A stretch of 64,000 nucleotides of DNA from Morella rubra (lineage: Eukaryota; Streptophyta; Magnoliopsida; Fagales; Myricaceae): assembly GCA_003952965.2 (NCBI GenBank), contig CM025855.1:31719480-31783479 (forward strand), given 5' to 3'. Both the position numbers and the translations under genes were made by a program. Position 1 is the first letter of the stretch. Each line of letters starts with the position of its first letter. The notes under the pieces were generated by a model. That model saw only the letters and a list, made by a program, of their open reading frames with translations, was not told where the DNA came from and did not search any database. Shown here piece by piece: positions 36,026 through 49,336 of the stretch.

Positions 36026-38948
36026 ATGGCGAAGGGGGAGGAACCGGTCGTCGGAGTCCCGTTCTATGTCGTACAGAATCCTTACCAGGCCGGAGTGGAG
36101 CCCCCAAACGCGATCTACGGCGATCCCAAGGGGATTCCGATTCAGCAGACGATTTACCGCGACACTCCCGCCCCTTTCAACTGTGCCTACTGCGGTAACA
36201 CTGGAACAACTACCGTGAGGTAAGAACAAGAATTTGAAAAGATTCTTGCTTTGTTCTAGCTTTCTAGGCTTTTGTTTGTCTCCTGTAATATCTTTCGTTG
36301 AATTAAATGCTCTCTCTTGGTGTTGAAAGATTGAGGTCTACCATGTGGCTTCGAGTTTTATATATATTCAGTGAATAAGAAGTATTTAGCGATGGCACCG
36401 GCATTGGATTATTGAGAGTGCAATTTATATTTCAGAAGATTATTATTGAGGCCTCGTTAGATTGACCAATGGTGTCCCCATCGATTGGAGTCCGTTTAGA
36501 TTAAAGTAAACAATGAAGAAGTAATTTGGACTTCGATGATGTGCAAGCCGGCCGTAGTTAATTTTTCCTCTGCATTTTGAACATTGAGTTATGTAGCAAC
36601 AAATTAAGAGAGCTTAGCTTGCATAATTTTTTCTTCGAAAGAACTGTTCTTCGAGATCAATGCATGATAGAGAATTAACCTTAGAAACTTATAGCCTACT
36701 TTATCAAAATTACAAAATTGAATTGTCGTCTAATTCAGATATATCACCAAACCTCAAACGGTCACAGCTGATCCCTTAATACGAGCTTCTATTTTAAGTT
36801 ACTTCTAATGTATTGAGTATGGTATTTTAATCAGTTGATAAGTGTTTCCATTTAATATAATAGCTGGATTAATAAATTTAGGTGGGAAAACTTACAACAA
36901 CATATATTTGTCCGGCAAGCTTTAATGAGATATAGTTTGGTGGTGTATTTGGAGGAAGTAGTATTCTAGGATGCTAAAGTATATTTTAGTCACTGATTCA
37001 AAGGCTCTGGTATGCATAGGAGGAGCTTGCTAGTGTCTACCACCTGGCTAAGAAAAGTTTAGCTGCAACCTTTCTTAAGTTTTATCCCATTGAAGAGTCA
37101 AAGCAAAGAATGAAGGACCCTTTTCAGTATTCATTATGGCTTTTTGAAATTGCGGTGCATTTCTTTGTGACTAACATTATCCAAGTTGAGCAAGTTGGTA
37201 GCCTTCTTCAGAATAGAAGTTTCTTAAGAGGGTATCTTTCTTCTCTCAATGTGGCTTACAGTTTAGCCAAATTGACCTACTTACAAAAAAAATTTGCATT
37301 GTGTCCTGTATGGTTAAAAATTTACCTCGGTCCTTAATATGAAGGCTCTGCCACCAACTATAAGATTGGGGGAGTAGTTTATTGTACTTGATTGTGTCCA
37401 CACTTCATGGTTTATTGAAAATCATGAGAACTTGTTCAGCCATATTTGTCATGGGAACATTCTACTTATAGGCATCATCCCAAATAGTAAAAGTAACTGA
37501 GACACATGGTAGGAATTGTGCTTCTGATGCGTTAGGAATTTTACTTGTTTTAGATTGGGTAGTGATGCGTGATAGAAGTGGAAGGATTTAGTTTAGAGTC
37601 AACGCCAAAATATCTTCTTTTACTTTTTTCTGAAAAGAGAAAACCTTTTACTTTGATTGATGTCAATTTATTGACTTGTCAGATCACGTGCAAATAAGTT
37701 TGTCAGTAGTTTTTGAAGTCTCACAATTGTTAGCCGTTTAAATGTATTCTTTTCGCTTTATTTCTAGTGTCAAATAGGTAGACTTGAAATAAGGAATGGT
37801 ATAATTATCTGATAGCTTCAGAGATTATATATGCGGATACAGGGGGGGGGGGGGGTCCTTGGACCTGGTTTCTAACAAGAAGAGATTGAAAATATACTTT
37901 GAATTTAAGAATTATTTGTGGTCAGAATGGTACCTATATGGTTGTATTTTCACATTGCTATGATATTCCGCCAAGAATGGAATTAGTCCCATAGTAGAAA
38001 AGGTCATTGAAAAAATGTAGCGATATTATTCAAGGCAATGAACATTGCTGGGCTCATATGTGGTCCTTTTTATGTATTGCGGGAGATTCTATCGAGAGCA
38101 CATGAATTTATAATTATCGGTAAGGAAATGGTCTACCTTTTGTGCACATGGACTACTGTTGTTTTGTCAGTAAGTTCCGTTTTGTCAATTCAGATGCCTC
38201 TCATTTGTACCTTCTTGTGCACAGAGGAATCTGTTCTGATTAGAATAGTAAGTTTTTTGGTGCCTCATTCCATCTCTACAACATGCTGTAGATGACGCCT
38301 CTTTATCTCTCATGTCAAGTCCCCCTCCATTTCCACTGGGTTGCCAATATGGCTTTTCCGTACTTCTTTGCAAGCTTTTATCTTTCTCACTCGCTGCATT
38401 GCATTTGTTTTGCTCATATCTGCATTACATGTGGAGCAGCTCTAATCAATAGATAGGGAAGGAAAGAAAGAGCTTCTGCATTTATTTCACCGAATAAGTG
38501 TAATCAATGTTCGTTTAGATTGCGTTACTGGTTTGCCACCATTTTTTTCATAGTAAACAGTGGCATACTTTTTTGGTTGACCTCTCTCATGAGGATTTTC
38601 CTCATTCAATCCAGATCAAAGCCAAGTTTGGCTGCTGTTATCGGTTGCATGATGCCATTCATGCTTGGAATTTGCTTTCTTTGTCCGTCGATGGACTGCC
38701 TATGGCATAAACATCACTTCTGCCCTAGCTGCAAGGAAAAGGTATCAGTATTCAATGCCTGTCTTTTCTTTCCTTTTGTTCCTATCATAGTATGGTCCTT
38801 GTGAACAGAAATTTTGACTGGTAACTAACATTGTCACTGCTGTGCTAAATGTTTTTTAATATAGGTTGCGGATTTTGAGAAATCAGATCCCTGTGCTGTG
38901 ATGGATCCTCCTCACTGGACACAGGCAAGCTTTGCATTGCCTGCATGA
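36026..38948 (+). CDS. LITAF-domain protein, GILP-like (At5g13190-like)
   Basis: Three exons (36026-36219, 38615-38741, 38865-38948) give 134 aa; introns are GT/AG and phases agree. The N-terminus is Pro-rich. The LITAF domain has the first CxxC (CAYC, 53-56), a membrane-inserted hydrophobic stretch (about 70-90), and the second HHFCPSC knuckle (Cys101, Cys104). The two Cys pairs bind one zinc. Arabidopsis GILP sits at the plasma membrane, binds LSD1 and restrains hypersensitive cell death. That role is by family. The first intron is unusually long (2.4 kb), with a G14 homopolymer near 37842. The C-terminus ends ASFALPA. Confidence 0.94.
36220..38614 (+). other. Long first intron of the LITAF gene
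   Basis: Starts GTAAGAAC and ends TTCAATCCAG. Open frames inside are short and unlike known proteins. A G homopolymer of about 14 lies near 37842-37855. Confidence 0.6.
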
Positions 38949-41900
38949 CATTATCTATCGGTTATTCCGATCCTGACTGCTCTGTTTCTTGGTTTGCACA
39001 TGCCTTCTTGCCTGCTTGTTGCCGACTTGTTTCAATTTATATCGAGTCGTGAAGTAAATATTCACGGTACATACTACACCCAAACTGCTGTAAAAAGAAC
39101 AGTCGTCTCTGCTGTTTTTGTGTAATACAGCTGCTTATATCTTTTGAATTACTAGTCTTGTATCATATTTTTGCCTATATCTGCAAACTGTATTGCCTTT
39201 ACCTGTATCTTACTCTTTTTTCTTTTTCTTTCTCCCAGCAATATATATAACTAATAGTTCTCATTTGGACGCCTGCTGTCTGTGTCATGCTTAAACCGGG
39301 GCTGACACGTAATGCCGTCGAATTGAATGGCCAAAAATAGGATCACAAGACATTAAATTTATAGCCACTAACAGAGAGATGCGTGTGGAGTTTAGTACTA
39401 ACTTTATACTAATTCCCCATCACCAGTGTAGAGTGGGTTTCAAGATGGCCCAACTAGGAATTTAAATTTGGGCCACTACGGCTAGAGTATAATTCCTGGG
39501 CTACTGCTCCAACGGGCCTACTATATATCTTGGTTCGTAGTCCAGCTAATGAGAAGTTCTATTGGTTTTGACGAGTTGGTAAGTGGCAAGAGCCCCATAG
39601 ACGTTTTGGGTTCTGAAGTTCGTTATCGTTGCTGAACGGGCCTTGACAAGAAACAATTTGAAAAACTGTAAAATATTATATCGGTTTTGAGGGATGAGGA
39701 TCGGCCAGGGCTTTGGGGTAGTGTTTGCTTACGTGATTTGAGTGATTTTTGATTTATTTATTATTATAATGGAAAGAGATTATTTAATAGAAAGAAACAA
39801 ATTATTTTATTAAGTCAATTTTGAGATGCAAAGCCGGAGGCTCAAAACGGGGTTTTTAGCCCTAAACATTGGCTGAGTCGATAAAATCAATAAATAGACT
39901 AACAAAGGAAGTAAATCAGTCTGATGGAATTCCTCTCGGACACCAGGTAGCTAATTCAAGAACCCAAAACCGTGGAGATTCTATTTGTGCATTGTAATGG
40001 AAAGATGCAACCCTCCTAATCTTAAACAGCTCCGTGGCATCTCTTCTTTTGGATGGAGGCGTCAATCAGATAGAACGGTGGCGTTACGAATCTCGGTCTT
40101 AGTTCCTAACCCTACCTTGTGAACTTTGGGTAGTCTCAGAATCAGGTTCTCAGCCAACATGCACAACTGAATGAAAGCGGCTTGAACTCATTCTCTCTAG
40201 TCACGGCGCCCCTTGATGCTCCTTAAGAGTCCACGGAGATAACTACCATAATTGATGCAAGATTGCAACTGAAGCCACTCAATGCCGGTCTTGCCAATTA
40301 GGGCATTCACGCAATATTCCACCTTGGGGACAAAAGTCACGAATCCCCATTACTCAAAAAATTATATGAATGACAAGCGATAGATGAAAATCAGTTTAGG
40401 GGTGGGAGAATAGGGTGTAACTTTCTTAATTCTTTTTTTTTAAAAAATAAAAAAAATAAATGAAGATTCCTCCGAATTTTATTCAAGATCCTCATATAGC
40501 TGAGAAAAACCGTGAAAAGATCAAAATCATTATAAATACTAAACAACAAACTAACACTCAAAAATATCAGACAACAGACAAGAGAAACAACATAAAAACA
40601 AAACAAAACAACCACACAGAAAAATAAATCACACCTCTCAAGATTACATTAAATCTTGAGATTCTTGTTTCGGGGCCATGAAATTATGTTGAGGATGTAA
40701 TCATATATAGGCGATAGGCTCTTTCTGAGAAACAAGGGAAAAAGAAGTAGGAGAAAAGAATCAAGATTAACAACAGGCGCAGGCTGTGCTTTCCCGTTGC
40801 ACCAGAGGAAACCTCAGCGACCTTTGTGGGAAGAGTGGTTTACTGGTTTGGTACACTTCAAAGCTCCGTCCGTTTCGTTGCGGCCGTTTACGGGATATAG
40901 CCGTCTGCTGACGCTACTTCGTGAATGCCTATTAGAAAGGGCACCCCTCTTATTACGGCCTTTTGCTGAAGTGCAAAAGTACAGTTTCCACTGTCGTTTT
41001 TATAAGCTGTGAAATTACAGTTTTCTTAACGACAGAAAAAATATCAAAAAAACTACCCCACTGCAACAAGTCTTGTTGAGGTCATCGATGCCATAGCCGG
41101 CTTCCTTGGAATCACAAACACGCAGAGCGATCGATAGACGCGAGATAAGGCTTCGGCGCTGTCTTTCCAGGACTTTGCTCATGGACCTTAGACCATGGGA
41201 CACAACTGGCGCGTACAGCGTGGATTTTGAATGTTACCAAAAGTATTTTGGTTGTTTCTGTATCTCCCAGAAGAACTATTAAATTGTCAACGCTTGGAAA
41301 CTGTCAGATCATAAAATCATCGTGGCGTCCTAACATACTAGGGGACTGGTGGTTTTTTGTTAGCTAATAGGCTCATACGAGATTGCATTTGGAACCTCGG
41401 CGAAGATATAGCACTCGCTCCGATAAGAATCTATGTTAAATGTTTGAAGTACTTAGAAGTGACAGCATCATCAAAATCTGATCAATGTGTCAGTAGTATT
41501 GTTAATTACGTAACTTATCAAAGAATACGGCTATTGTATTGATAATTGCCGGCGTGGTTGATAATTAACCTGTTAGGTCATGAATATCTGTGTACGTATT
41601 GCTGTCAACATAAAATTAACTTGATCACCATGCCAAATATTTTCTAATAAAAATTAACTAGAATATACAGATCGATATATAACGGGACTCTGACCAAAAT
41701 ATAGTCTTAAAGGAACCCCAAAGTACCTCAAAAAGCAAGGAGAAAATATCCTAATGCTATAACATACAAGTAAATATCTTCAGATCATGGCGAGCGAGAC
41801 GTCCGACGTGATCATTATCCACTGTCTGATTCCAAGCTGAAAACCGTTCTGCTTTTTCTCATCTTTCTGGATGTGGATTTATATTACTAATTAAATATCT

Positions 41901-44389
41901 CAATCATGTTCTGTCTTGTTTTTGTTTGCTTTTTTGGGATCTTGCTTGCTGACATCCAAACGCTACCTATACTGCTACAGAGACTCCTTTCATGGCAGCG
42001 AGCGAGCAGATTATAAACTGTGTTGTGCTTTCATAGTTGCATCCGTGCAGCTTTTTGGATTAGCCACTTTGCATAACTATATATATGTGTGTGCGGGCGC
42101 AATTAGAGGGTGAATACAGATATATATATATATATAAGATCCTCACATGATAGGCGCTACTTTGCAGGACGACCTACCTGAAATCCAAGTATTTTTCATA
42201 GGCTTTGCGCAAGGAAGGATCCTCTATGCTTGAGGTCGACCTACCTGAAAACCAAGTATTCTTGTTGACGACACCAAGATTTCATATTACAAAGAAAAGA
42301 TTGTGAAAACAGAAACATACCTGTTTTGTGTCTCATTCAAAAGCTTTGTCTAGGCACCATGAAGAAGATTAGATCCAGCATGAGAGATAAGAGCCTGTCT
42401 CGTTAGCCAAGGAGACTGCCTGTATACCACACAAGGATCCTGGACCTAGTGTGCGTTAACTCTTTTTGACGCACTGACTTCCAAATCATGGCTCTCTTTT
42501 CTATCATAGAATGAGCACCACGAACACCGAGCCACACAGATTCTCTTTTCATCTTGTTCTTTGAAAGCATTAAGGACATGTCCGTGCCTTATAAAGCCCC
42601 TCGTGAGGCTGCAGGCAAGTCATCCTTGGCTACAAAACAAGGCTCTTTATCCTCATGTGAGACCTCTCTTCCTCTTAACTTATGCTCAAATCTTCTTTCT
42701 CACCAATGGGCCGGATGCAAATACAATGCTAGCTCTCGACTCTATTTATAGCTGGCCAATGAGCATTGTGCATTAGATTCAATCTGACGTGTAAATTAGC
42801 ATCCCCATCAATTCTCATAATCCAATCATCTAGGCTCTTGTCGTGGAATATATTCGGGGATTTCATGGCCCAATGCCTGCCGCCCACATACAAATATGAT
42901 AGCTATTGACAGTGATGATAGAATTGCAATCTCCCAAAAATGCTTGTCATCAATGGCCCATAACTTGACTCACATGTCAGACTGCTATTGCTCAGAGGGT
43001 CTAACCAATTAGCATTTCCAAGAGGGTTCTTGGAAATGGGTAAACGTCATTTTGTATCTGCATGTCTGTTCTTCAAATTAATTACTTCTAGTTCATGGTT
43101 GCACTTCTCTGACCATTAGCCATTACCATTGAGGGTACTACCGTACTACTCGATCCATGTCATTTTGTCGGTGTATCTTTCTGCAAATTACCTTCTGTTC
43201 ATGGTTGCACTTCGCTGACCCATTCAGAACAGTGGATGAGAGAAGGGCTTTGAACTTATAATTTGCAAGGGGTATCATGAGAATATATATATCTTGGTCA
43301 AGTTGGGTTAAAGGCCTGTTGACAGAAAGCCCTAGCTATCGAGATTGATGGATTGAGCCACCTCTAGCTTTTTCCTCCTTCGTTATTCGAATTCCAATAT
43401 CAAGCCACAAATATATATCCTCCCACTAACAATTACCCACTATAGTCAACACCTTTTATCACCAAACCATGGTTGATTAGTGTCTCCTAATTGGCCCATG
43501 CAGTGGAGGTCTCCATCCATGACTATGATGCACGTGTCACTTTATGCTTGTTGTACGTATGAGTATTGGAGTTGTGTGGTGGTCCTCCCTACTCATGTTG
43601 ACCACAAAGATGTAGAAGTTGGAACCTTGAAGATATTGGGGGATTTCAACGTATAAAGCGATGAGATGTCAAACATTTTTCTACTTGATCAGATGCTTTT
43701 TCCAAATCTATCTTTTTCAACTGCTTTCCAAGCTTGGACGGAATAAGAAGAGAAGTACATTGCGTGGAGCCATGGAATGGTTGACACGTGTCCAACATAA
43801 TATAATATATATATATATATCTTCCTGTAAATTTCTCAGTCTTTCTTCTTCCATTGCAATTATACGATAGGCTATCAGTAATATATATTAATGATTTAGA
43901 ACAATTAATCCTTTTAAGTTGTCGTCATCTGATTCGTCCACAAGTTCGAGACTCTTTTATTTTTTATTTTTTTGGTAATTCGAGACTCTCATTCTCTTTT
44001 TCAAGATAGATATTCCTTTACGGTTTCCCTTCAAGTTGTTGGATGATAATTGAACGAATAGGGTTCTAGCTAGATGCCTTTATATCAAGACGGGAAGTAT
44101 CCATTTAAACTTTCATGGGCCACCGCTGTGCTGTTGTTGGACTGGGCCATCTACGGTGTGGGTGTCCGAACCCTCGGCCTGATAGATTGGCAGTTGGCAC
44201 CGAAAGAACGCCCCCCCCAAAAACAAGAAAAAACATCCTACGCGAATACTCTCTCTTAGAAAAAGAAAAAGAAAAAAAAAGCTCCTATTCTGCTTGACGG
44301 AGATACCTCGTAACAGGAAACTCAGAAGAATTCTGAGCGACTTTGCTCGGTCTCGTCCAAACACGACCAGCGCATCAACGACATCAAAA
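38949..44389. other. Intergenic, no supported gene
   Basis: AT-rich DNA with dispersed short repeats. A tandem duplication of about 65 bases lies near 42172-42260 (CGACCTACCTGAAA... twice), and an imperfect repeat of about 115 bases at 43045-43190 (GTTCATGGTTGCACTTC twice). Less AT-rich islands at 40770-40990 and 41040-41230 have open frames but no domain I recognise. Confidence 0.4.
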
Positions 44390-44770
44390 TTTTGATGAAC
44401 TCCGGTGCTCTAACTGGTGGTGATGGGTCTGGCCGTGGACTCGTTGCTTGGTCTACTTCACAAGGACGTCACGAACGTGTTGATTGCAGTGGCTCAAGCC
44501 TCAAGGTGTTGTACCTCTGCTTGCATTTCAGGTTTAAGGAGATTAGGGAGAAAGCACTCTGTGCGAATTCTTAGGTCTCCAATATGGGATAGTTTTGGAA
44601 GCATGAATTGGTGAAAGAAGGGGCATTTCGTAAGTCTTTGGGTTTGCCAAGTAGACGGCTTGTGTTGCTCTTCAAGCTCTAAGCTCTGTTGAAGAGGGTG
44701 CCAAATCAATCGGGTCCAGAGTTGGCATTACTCCACTTTTGGATGTTAGTCAATTCGATCTATTTTCGAG
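44390..44770 (+). pseudogene. Decayed coding fragment, possibly armadillo-repeat-like
   Basis: Across several plus-strand frames there are coding-like pieces, such as LLHKDVTNVLIAVAQA and, near 44690-44740, SVEEGAKSIGSRVGITPLL. The latter reads like an ARM-repeat helix. Frames change and stops intervene, and there is no start or splice structure. The assignment is weak; I see only the texture of an old gene copy. Confidence 0.3.
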
Positions 44771-47056
44771 ATATTTATCAGTAATTTTCTGAAATTAAGC
44801 AAACTGTTGTAGGGGGTAATGCATTTAATGCAATTCCGGTGCTTCCTGAGGCAGCAGGTTCGGAGACTTCTGTGGCGAAAGAAGATGCAATCGGGTGTTT
44901 GAGGATGCAATCGGGTGTTTGAGGATGCAAGCTTAAAATTCTCTACCGTCAAAGACAGGAGGGATCTGAGTGCTTGAAAATTAATTGCGACTGCGTGCCA
45001 ATATCATTAAGTTAGCTGCTGCTGCGGACGTAACTGACTCGTTTGTGAATTGGCTATTAAGTTAGCTTCTTGATCTTTCCCTGGAAAATATAAAAAAGTC
45101 ATAATATCCAGAGAAAGAGAGCGGAAAGGAGAGAGAAGAGATTTAACTCTATATCTTGGTTTGATCTAAGAAGGTCTATTTAACTTAATTATCAAACTTT
45201 TATATGGGAAGGTCTATTTGTAGGACTCTAAATACAAACAACTCACCTTACAACTAATATGGTAAAAACTTAAATATATATTCTAACATTCTCTTCAACT
45301 CAAGGTACGAAGTTAAGAGTTTACAAATTACAATACCAAAAGGCATAAAGGAAGTATTCTAAAGTGTCGAGTGCGGCTCGGGAAAAATCACGGGAAAGGT
45401 CTAACAGAAGGAAAAAGGTCAAAAACAAATCCTTTTTTTTTTTTTTTTCTCTAAGTAAGGCCAAAAACAAATCAAATTCTCAATAAATACACTAAACAAT
45501 CGGCCGATGATCTCGTGGACCGACATGATGAAAGGGGTCTCAATCTTGAAAACTCAAACAGAAGAAGCCTAAACAAAACGGAAGGGAAAAGAAGAGAAAA
45601 AATCTATAAAAAATCATAATATTGTGAGAAAAAGTAGACAAGGGAAAAGTTAAGAGATATTTTAAGATGATTTGGCCTCAAGTGGCCTACTTTCAGCATC
45701 TAAAATTCTAGAAGTTACATCTTTCCTATTTAACTAGATTATCAAACTAGTATCTTTTAACTCTTATGGTAAGTGCTAAGTGCGTCTTATATGCGCCACT
45801 AGCACTTACACCCACGCATGGCATGTACTAAATTAAATGCTCGTAAAAGTTCATTATTAATAAATGCTCTTCATGTGGGACTCTTATCCAAAAAAAAATA
45901 AAATTATCATAGACAAAAATACTAGTTAAAAAGAAAGCATTTTGTACGGCAATCATTATATTATACTAATTATAAAGAGGCTTTTTGTACGGACTCATCA
46001 TTATATTCATAGTCAAAGTTTATACAGTTTTTTTTCTTTCTTTCTTTACTAAGCCAACGTATAGACTATTATCCGTACGCAAGAAAATATTAAAATCTGT
46101 GAGGAAAAAGAAAGTTGGGACGGTGGAGGGCTGGGTAGGAGGAAACGTCACGGATGACGACGACCGACCTAGAAAGCCGCAAATCCCCCCCGGCTTGTGA
46201 TTATTACACTGAAAAGGTCGATTTTCTGTTCATCTCTCAATGTCCTACACGTGACTTGCGTTTCCTCGTGGTCCCCCCCCCCCCCCCCCCTCCGGTTACC
46301 TTTCTGGAAATTGAAGTCTTCAGAGCAAGGATTCAGATCGCCTGCAATTCTGGGGAGAGAGAGTACAGTGGGTTTCGACTCGAACTCACACTTATCCGGA
46401 TAAAATTTATAGTGTAATTTTAGAGAGAGAGTGAAGGGTCCTGACCGGGACCACACTTGTCCGAGCAAAATTTACAGTGTAATTGTGAGAGAGAATAATG
46501 GGTCCCGTGCAGTGACCGAATTGTAGAGAATTGTGGTCTCCATAGCAATACCGAATGTTAGCCAATCCTAGACGTTTATTTGTCCACGTATATGGAGTAC
46601 TATTCTACCACAGATCAATTATTAACCCACGACTATTAATTAAGTTGAATCTCACTAACGTGTGTTTTTTTTTTTCCTTTGTATTTTTAAAGACTTGAAC
46701 AAATCAAAAAGTTCCCTTAATTTTTAATTCACCCCAATCATTATTGATTCCAACTAAGCTAATGAAAGCGATCCTGCCTTCCTCGCTTGCTGACCGAAAC
46801 GGGAAGGACGCGAATTAATAAAACACCGAGAAAACCCAAAAACGCCCGAGATATCGGTAACGAGTGCCGGTCACGATGGAGCGTCGTCGCGCAGCTTTCC
46901 GTACTAATTAATATTTTCGAAGATTAGATTATTAGGCTGAGAAGATGCGCCGAGATAAGATGCCAGGTCACCAAAAAGGTCGAAAAGATATTTTGCAAAA
47001 TGGGCTCCATCTTCCCCAATATATCACTCCCCCAAAAAGCTGAAAATTGTCCCGTC
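44771..47056. other. Intergenic with repeat-like DNA
   Basis: A 22-base unit (GATGCAATCGGGTGTTTGAG) is repeated in tandem at 44885-44930. Repeat-like AT-rich DNA fills 45060-45780. A C18 homopolymer lies at 46273-46290. Just left of the inverted repeat is the B-box gene 5' flank. No gene supported. Confidence 0.4.
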
Positions 47057-48087
47057 AAACGCAATTTTATAAGAGTAGAAAAACGATACTCCCTTGTCAT
47101 TTCCAGCTTTTATCTTAGCTTCAAGCCTCAAGCGAAGCTCGGAGGTGAGGGGGGTTTTGGAGGGTCTTCGAAATTAGGGTTTCTTCAAACAGATTGGTAC
47201 GAAAATGGGGAGTCCTGGATCGAGAGACGGAGGGACCGTGGCGTGCGATTTCTGCAGTGATCAAGTTGCTGTACTGTACTGTAGAGCTGACTCGGCCAAG
47301 CTATGCTTGTTCTGCGACCAGCACGTGCACTCGACGAACCTGCTGTCCCGGAAGCACCAAAGGTCGCAGATCTGTGATAATTGCAGCTCGGAGCCTGTCT
47401 CGGTACGGTGCGCCATGGACAACTTGGTGCTGTGTCAGGAGTGCGATTGGGATGCGCACGGTAGCTGCTCCGTGTCGGCCTCGCACGATCGAATCCTAGT
47501 CGAAGGGTTCTCGGGGTGCCCCTCGGCTCGCGAGCTCGCTTCCCTCTGGGGCATCGATCTCGAGGACAAGAAGGTAAGTATCTCCACGCCGTTGATTCAG
47601 AACTGGACGAGTGCTACCGTTGACGACGCGTCCTCGTGGATGTGTGACTAATCCGGCGTCGGGGGAGTGTGTCTTCGAAATGTCAGAGAAAAGGTAACCT
47701 TTTCCTCCTAGATTGCTGTTGCATTTCAATTCTGCAATTATTTGCCCTCTCGCAATGATTGTCTGCCACATTTACTTTCTTTTTGACAATGTGTTGTTTT
47801 GTGAATATTTATGAAATGCGACCAGCAAGATTTGTATGTGTCATTTTTTTTAGAGTTCGGAGATTACAGCAACATGAGCTGGGACTAAGAGTTGGTAAGT
47901 AAATATGGCAGACAATATGTTCAATGGCAGCACATTTTTCATTCTCACTGAAGTCTGTTTCCTCTAATGTTCTATCCTCCGAAAGTGAAATTTTAAAAGA
48001 AATGGGAAGGGTAGCTTTGATGGCCCCATAAAATAGTTTCTATTTTTGTTGTTCTATTTGAATTACACAGCTAGCGTGGTTTCCCCC
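47057..48087 (+). repeat. Inverted repeat, left arm
   Basis: The arm pairs base for base with 49336 down to 48306 (paired coordinates sum to 96393). Every point I checked matches, and the 148-codon open frames in both arms translate identically. Pairing stops at 48088/48305. The flanks outside the arms differ (CCCGTC on the left; TACTCCACC on the right), so this is not a simple read-through of one strand. Confidence 0.93.
47205..47573 (+). pseudogene. B-box gene 5' exon, COL14/15-like, left arm (truncated)
   Basis: The first exon encodes 123 aa with two tandem B-box zinc fingers: [13 protein letters not shown] (from Cys14) and [13 protein letters not shown] (from Cys57), each with the later CxxC and H positions. 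It ends at GACAAGAAG|GTAAGT after [14 protein letters not shown], text typical of CONSTANS-LIKE 14/15 (BBX12/13). A possible second exon of 25 bases (47870-47894) has good borders. The remaining exons, including the C-terminal CCT domain, are absent because the sequence reverses direction at 48.2 kb. Unspliced, the frame continues to a stop at 47649-47651 (148 aa). The product would be a B-box-only protein, if expressed. Confidence 0.85.
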
Positions 48088-48305
48088 TTCTCTCTGCTTT
48101 TTGATGGTTTTCGAATTATCTTAAGACTTTACTTGCTTTCCTGTTTTGAATGTTGCTTCCTAACCTTGTGCTTTTCTGTTCTTTATCTATCGAGTGCTTC
48201 CAATCCAATAATTAACGCCAAATGATCATGCATATGAATACTATTCTAAGGAATGAACTTTTGTCTTTTAGTAAATTATTTCCTACAATATAGCAGAGAG
48301 GAACG
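48088..48305. other. Spacer of the inverted repeat
   Basis: 218 bp, AT-rich, non-palindromic, no open frame. It probably derives from the B-box gene intron. It would be the loop of a hairpin transcript. Confidence 0.7.
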
Positions 48306-49336
48306 GGGGGAAACCACGCTAGCTGTGTAATTCAAATAGAACAACAAAAATAGAAACTATTTTATGGGGCCATCAAAGCTACCCTTCCCATTTCTTTTAA
48401 AATTTCACTTTCGGAGGATAGAACATTAGAGGAAACAGACTTCAGTGAGAATGAAAAATGTGCTGCCATTGAACATATTGTCTGCCATATTTACTTACCA
48501 ACTCTTAGTCCCAGCTCATGTTGCTGTAATCTCCGAACTCTAAAAAAAATGACACATACAAATCTTGCTGGTCGCATTTCATAAATATTCACAAAACAAC
48601 ACATTGTCAAAAAGAAAGTAAATGTGGCAGACAATCATTGCGAGAGGGCAAATAATTGCAGAATTGAAATGCAACAGCAATCTAGGAGGAAAAGGTTACC
48701 TTTTCTCTGACATTTCGAAGACACACTCCCCCGACGCCGGATTAGTCACACATCCACGAGGACGCGTCGTCAACGGTAGCACTCGTCCAGTTCTGAATCA
48801 ACGGCGTGGAGATACTTACCTTCTTGTCCTCGAGATCGATGCCCCAGAGGGAAGCGAGCTCGCGAGCCGAGGGGCACCCCGAGAACCCTTCGACTAGGAT
48901 TCGATCGTGCGAGGCCGACACGGAGCAGCTACCGTGCGCATCCCAATCGCACTCCTGACACAGCACCAAGTTGTCCATGGCGCACCGTACCGAGACAGGC
49001 TCCGAGCTGCAATTATCACAGATCTGCGACCTTTGGTGCTTCCGGGACAGCAGGTTCGTCGAGTGCACGTGCTGGTCGCAGAACAAGCATAGCTTGGCCG
49101 AGTCAGCTCTACAGTACAGTACAGCAACTTGATCACTGCAGAAATCGCACGCCACGGTCCCTCCGTCTCTCGATCCAGGACTCCCCATTTTCGTACCAAT
49201 CTGTTTGAAGAAACCCTAATTTCGAAGACCCTCCAAAACCCCCCTCACCTCCGAGCTTCGCTTGAGGCTTGAAGCTAAGATAAAAGCTGGAAATGACAAG
49301 GGAGTATCGTTTTTCTACTCTTATAAAATTGCGTTT
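48306..49336 (-). repeat. Inverted repeat, right arm
   Basis: Reverse complement of 47057-48087 with no mismatch found where compared. The junction at 49336/49337 switches to unrelated DNA. Confidence 0.93.
48820..49188 (-). pseudogene. B-box gene 5' exon, COL14/15-like, right arm (truncated)
   Basis: Identical in protein to the left-arm copy, in convergent orientation. Its 5' leader keeps about 148 bases of the shared sequence and then joins different upstream DNA at 49337, so it may lack the native promoter. It also lacks the downstream exons and CCT domain. Confidence 0.83.

Noticed and set aside
47496-47771. Antisense 91-codon open frame over the B-box exon
   Set aside because: It is the shadow of the B-box coding frame and recurs in the other arm only because the arms are identical.
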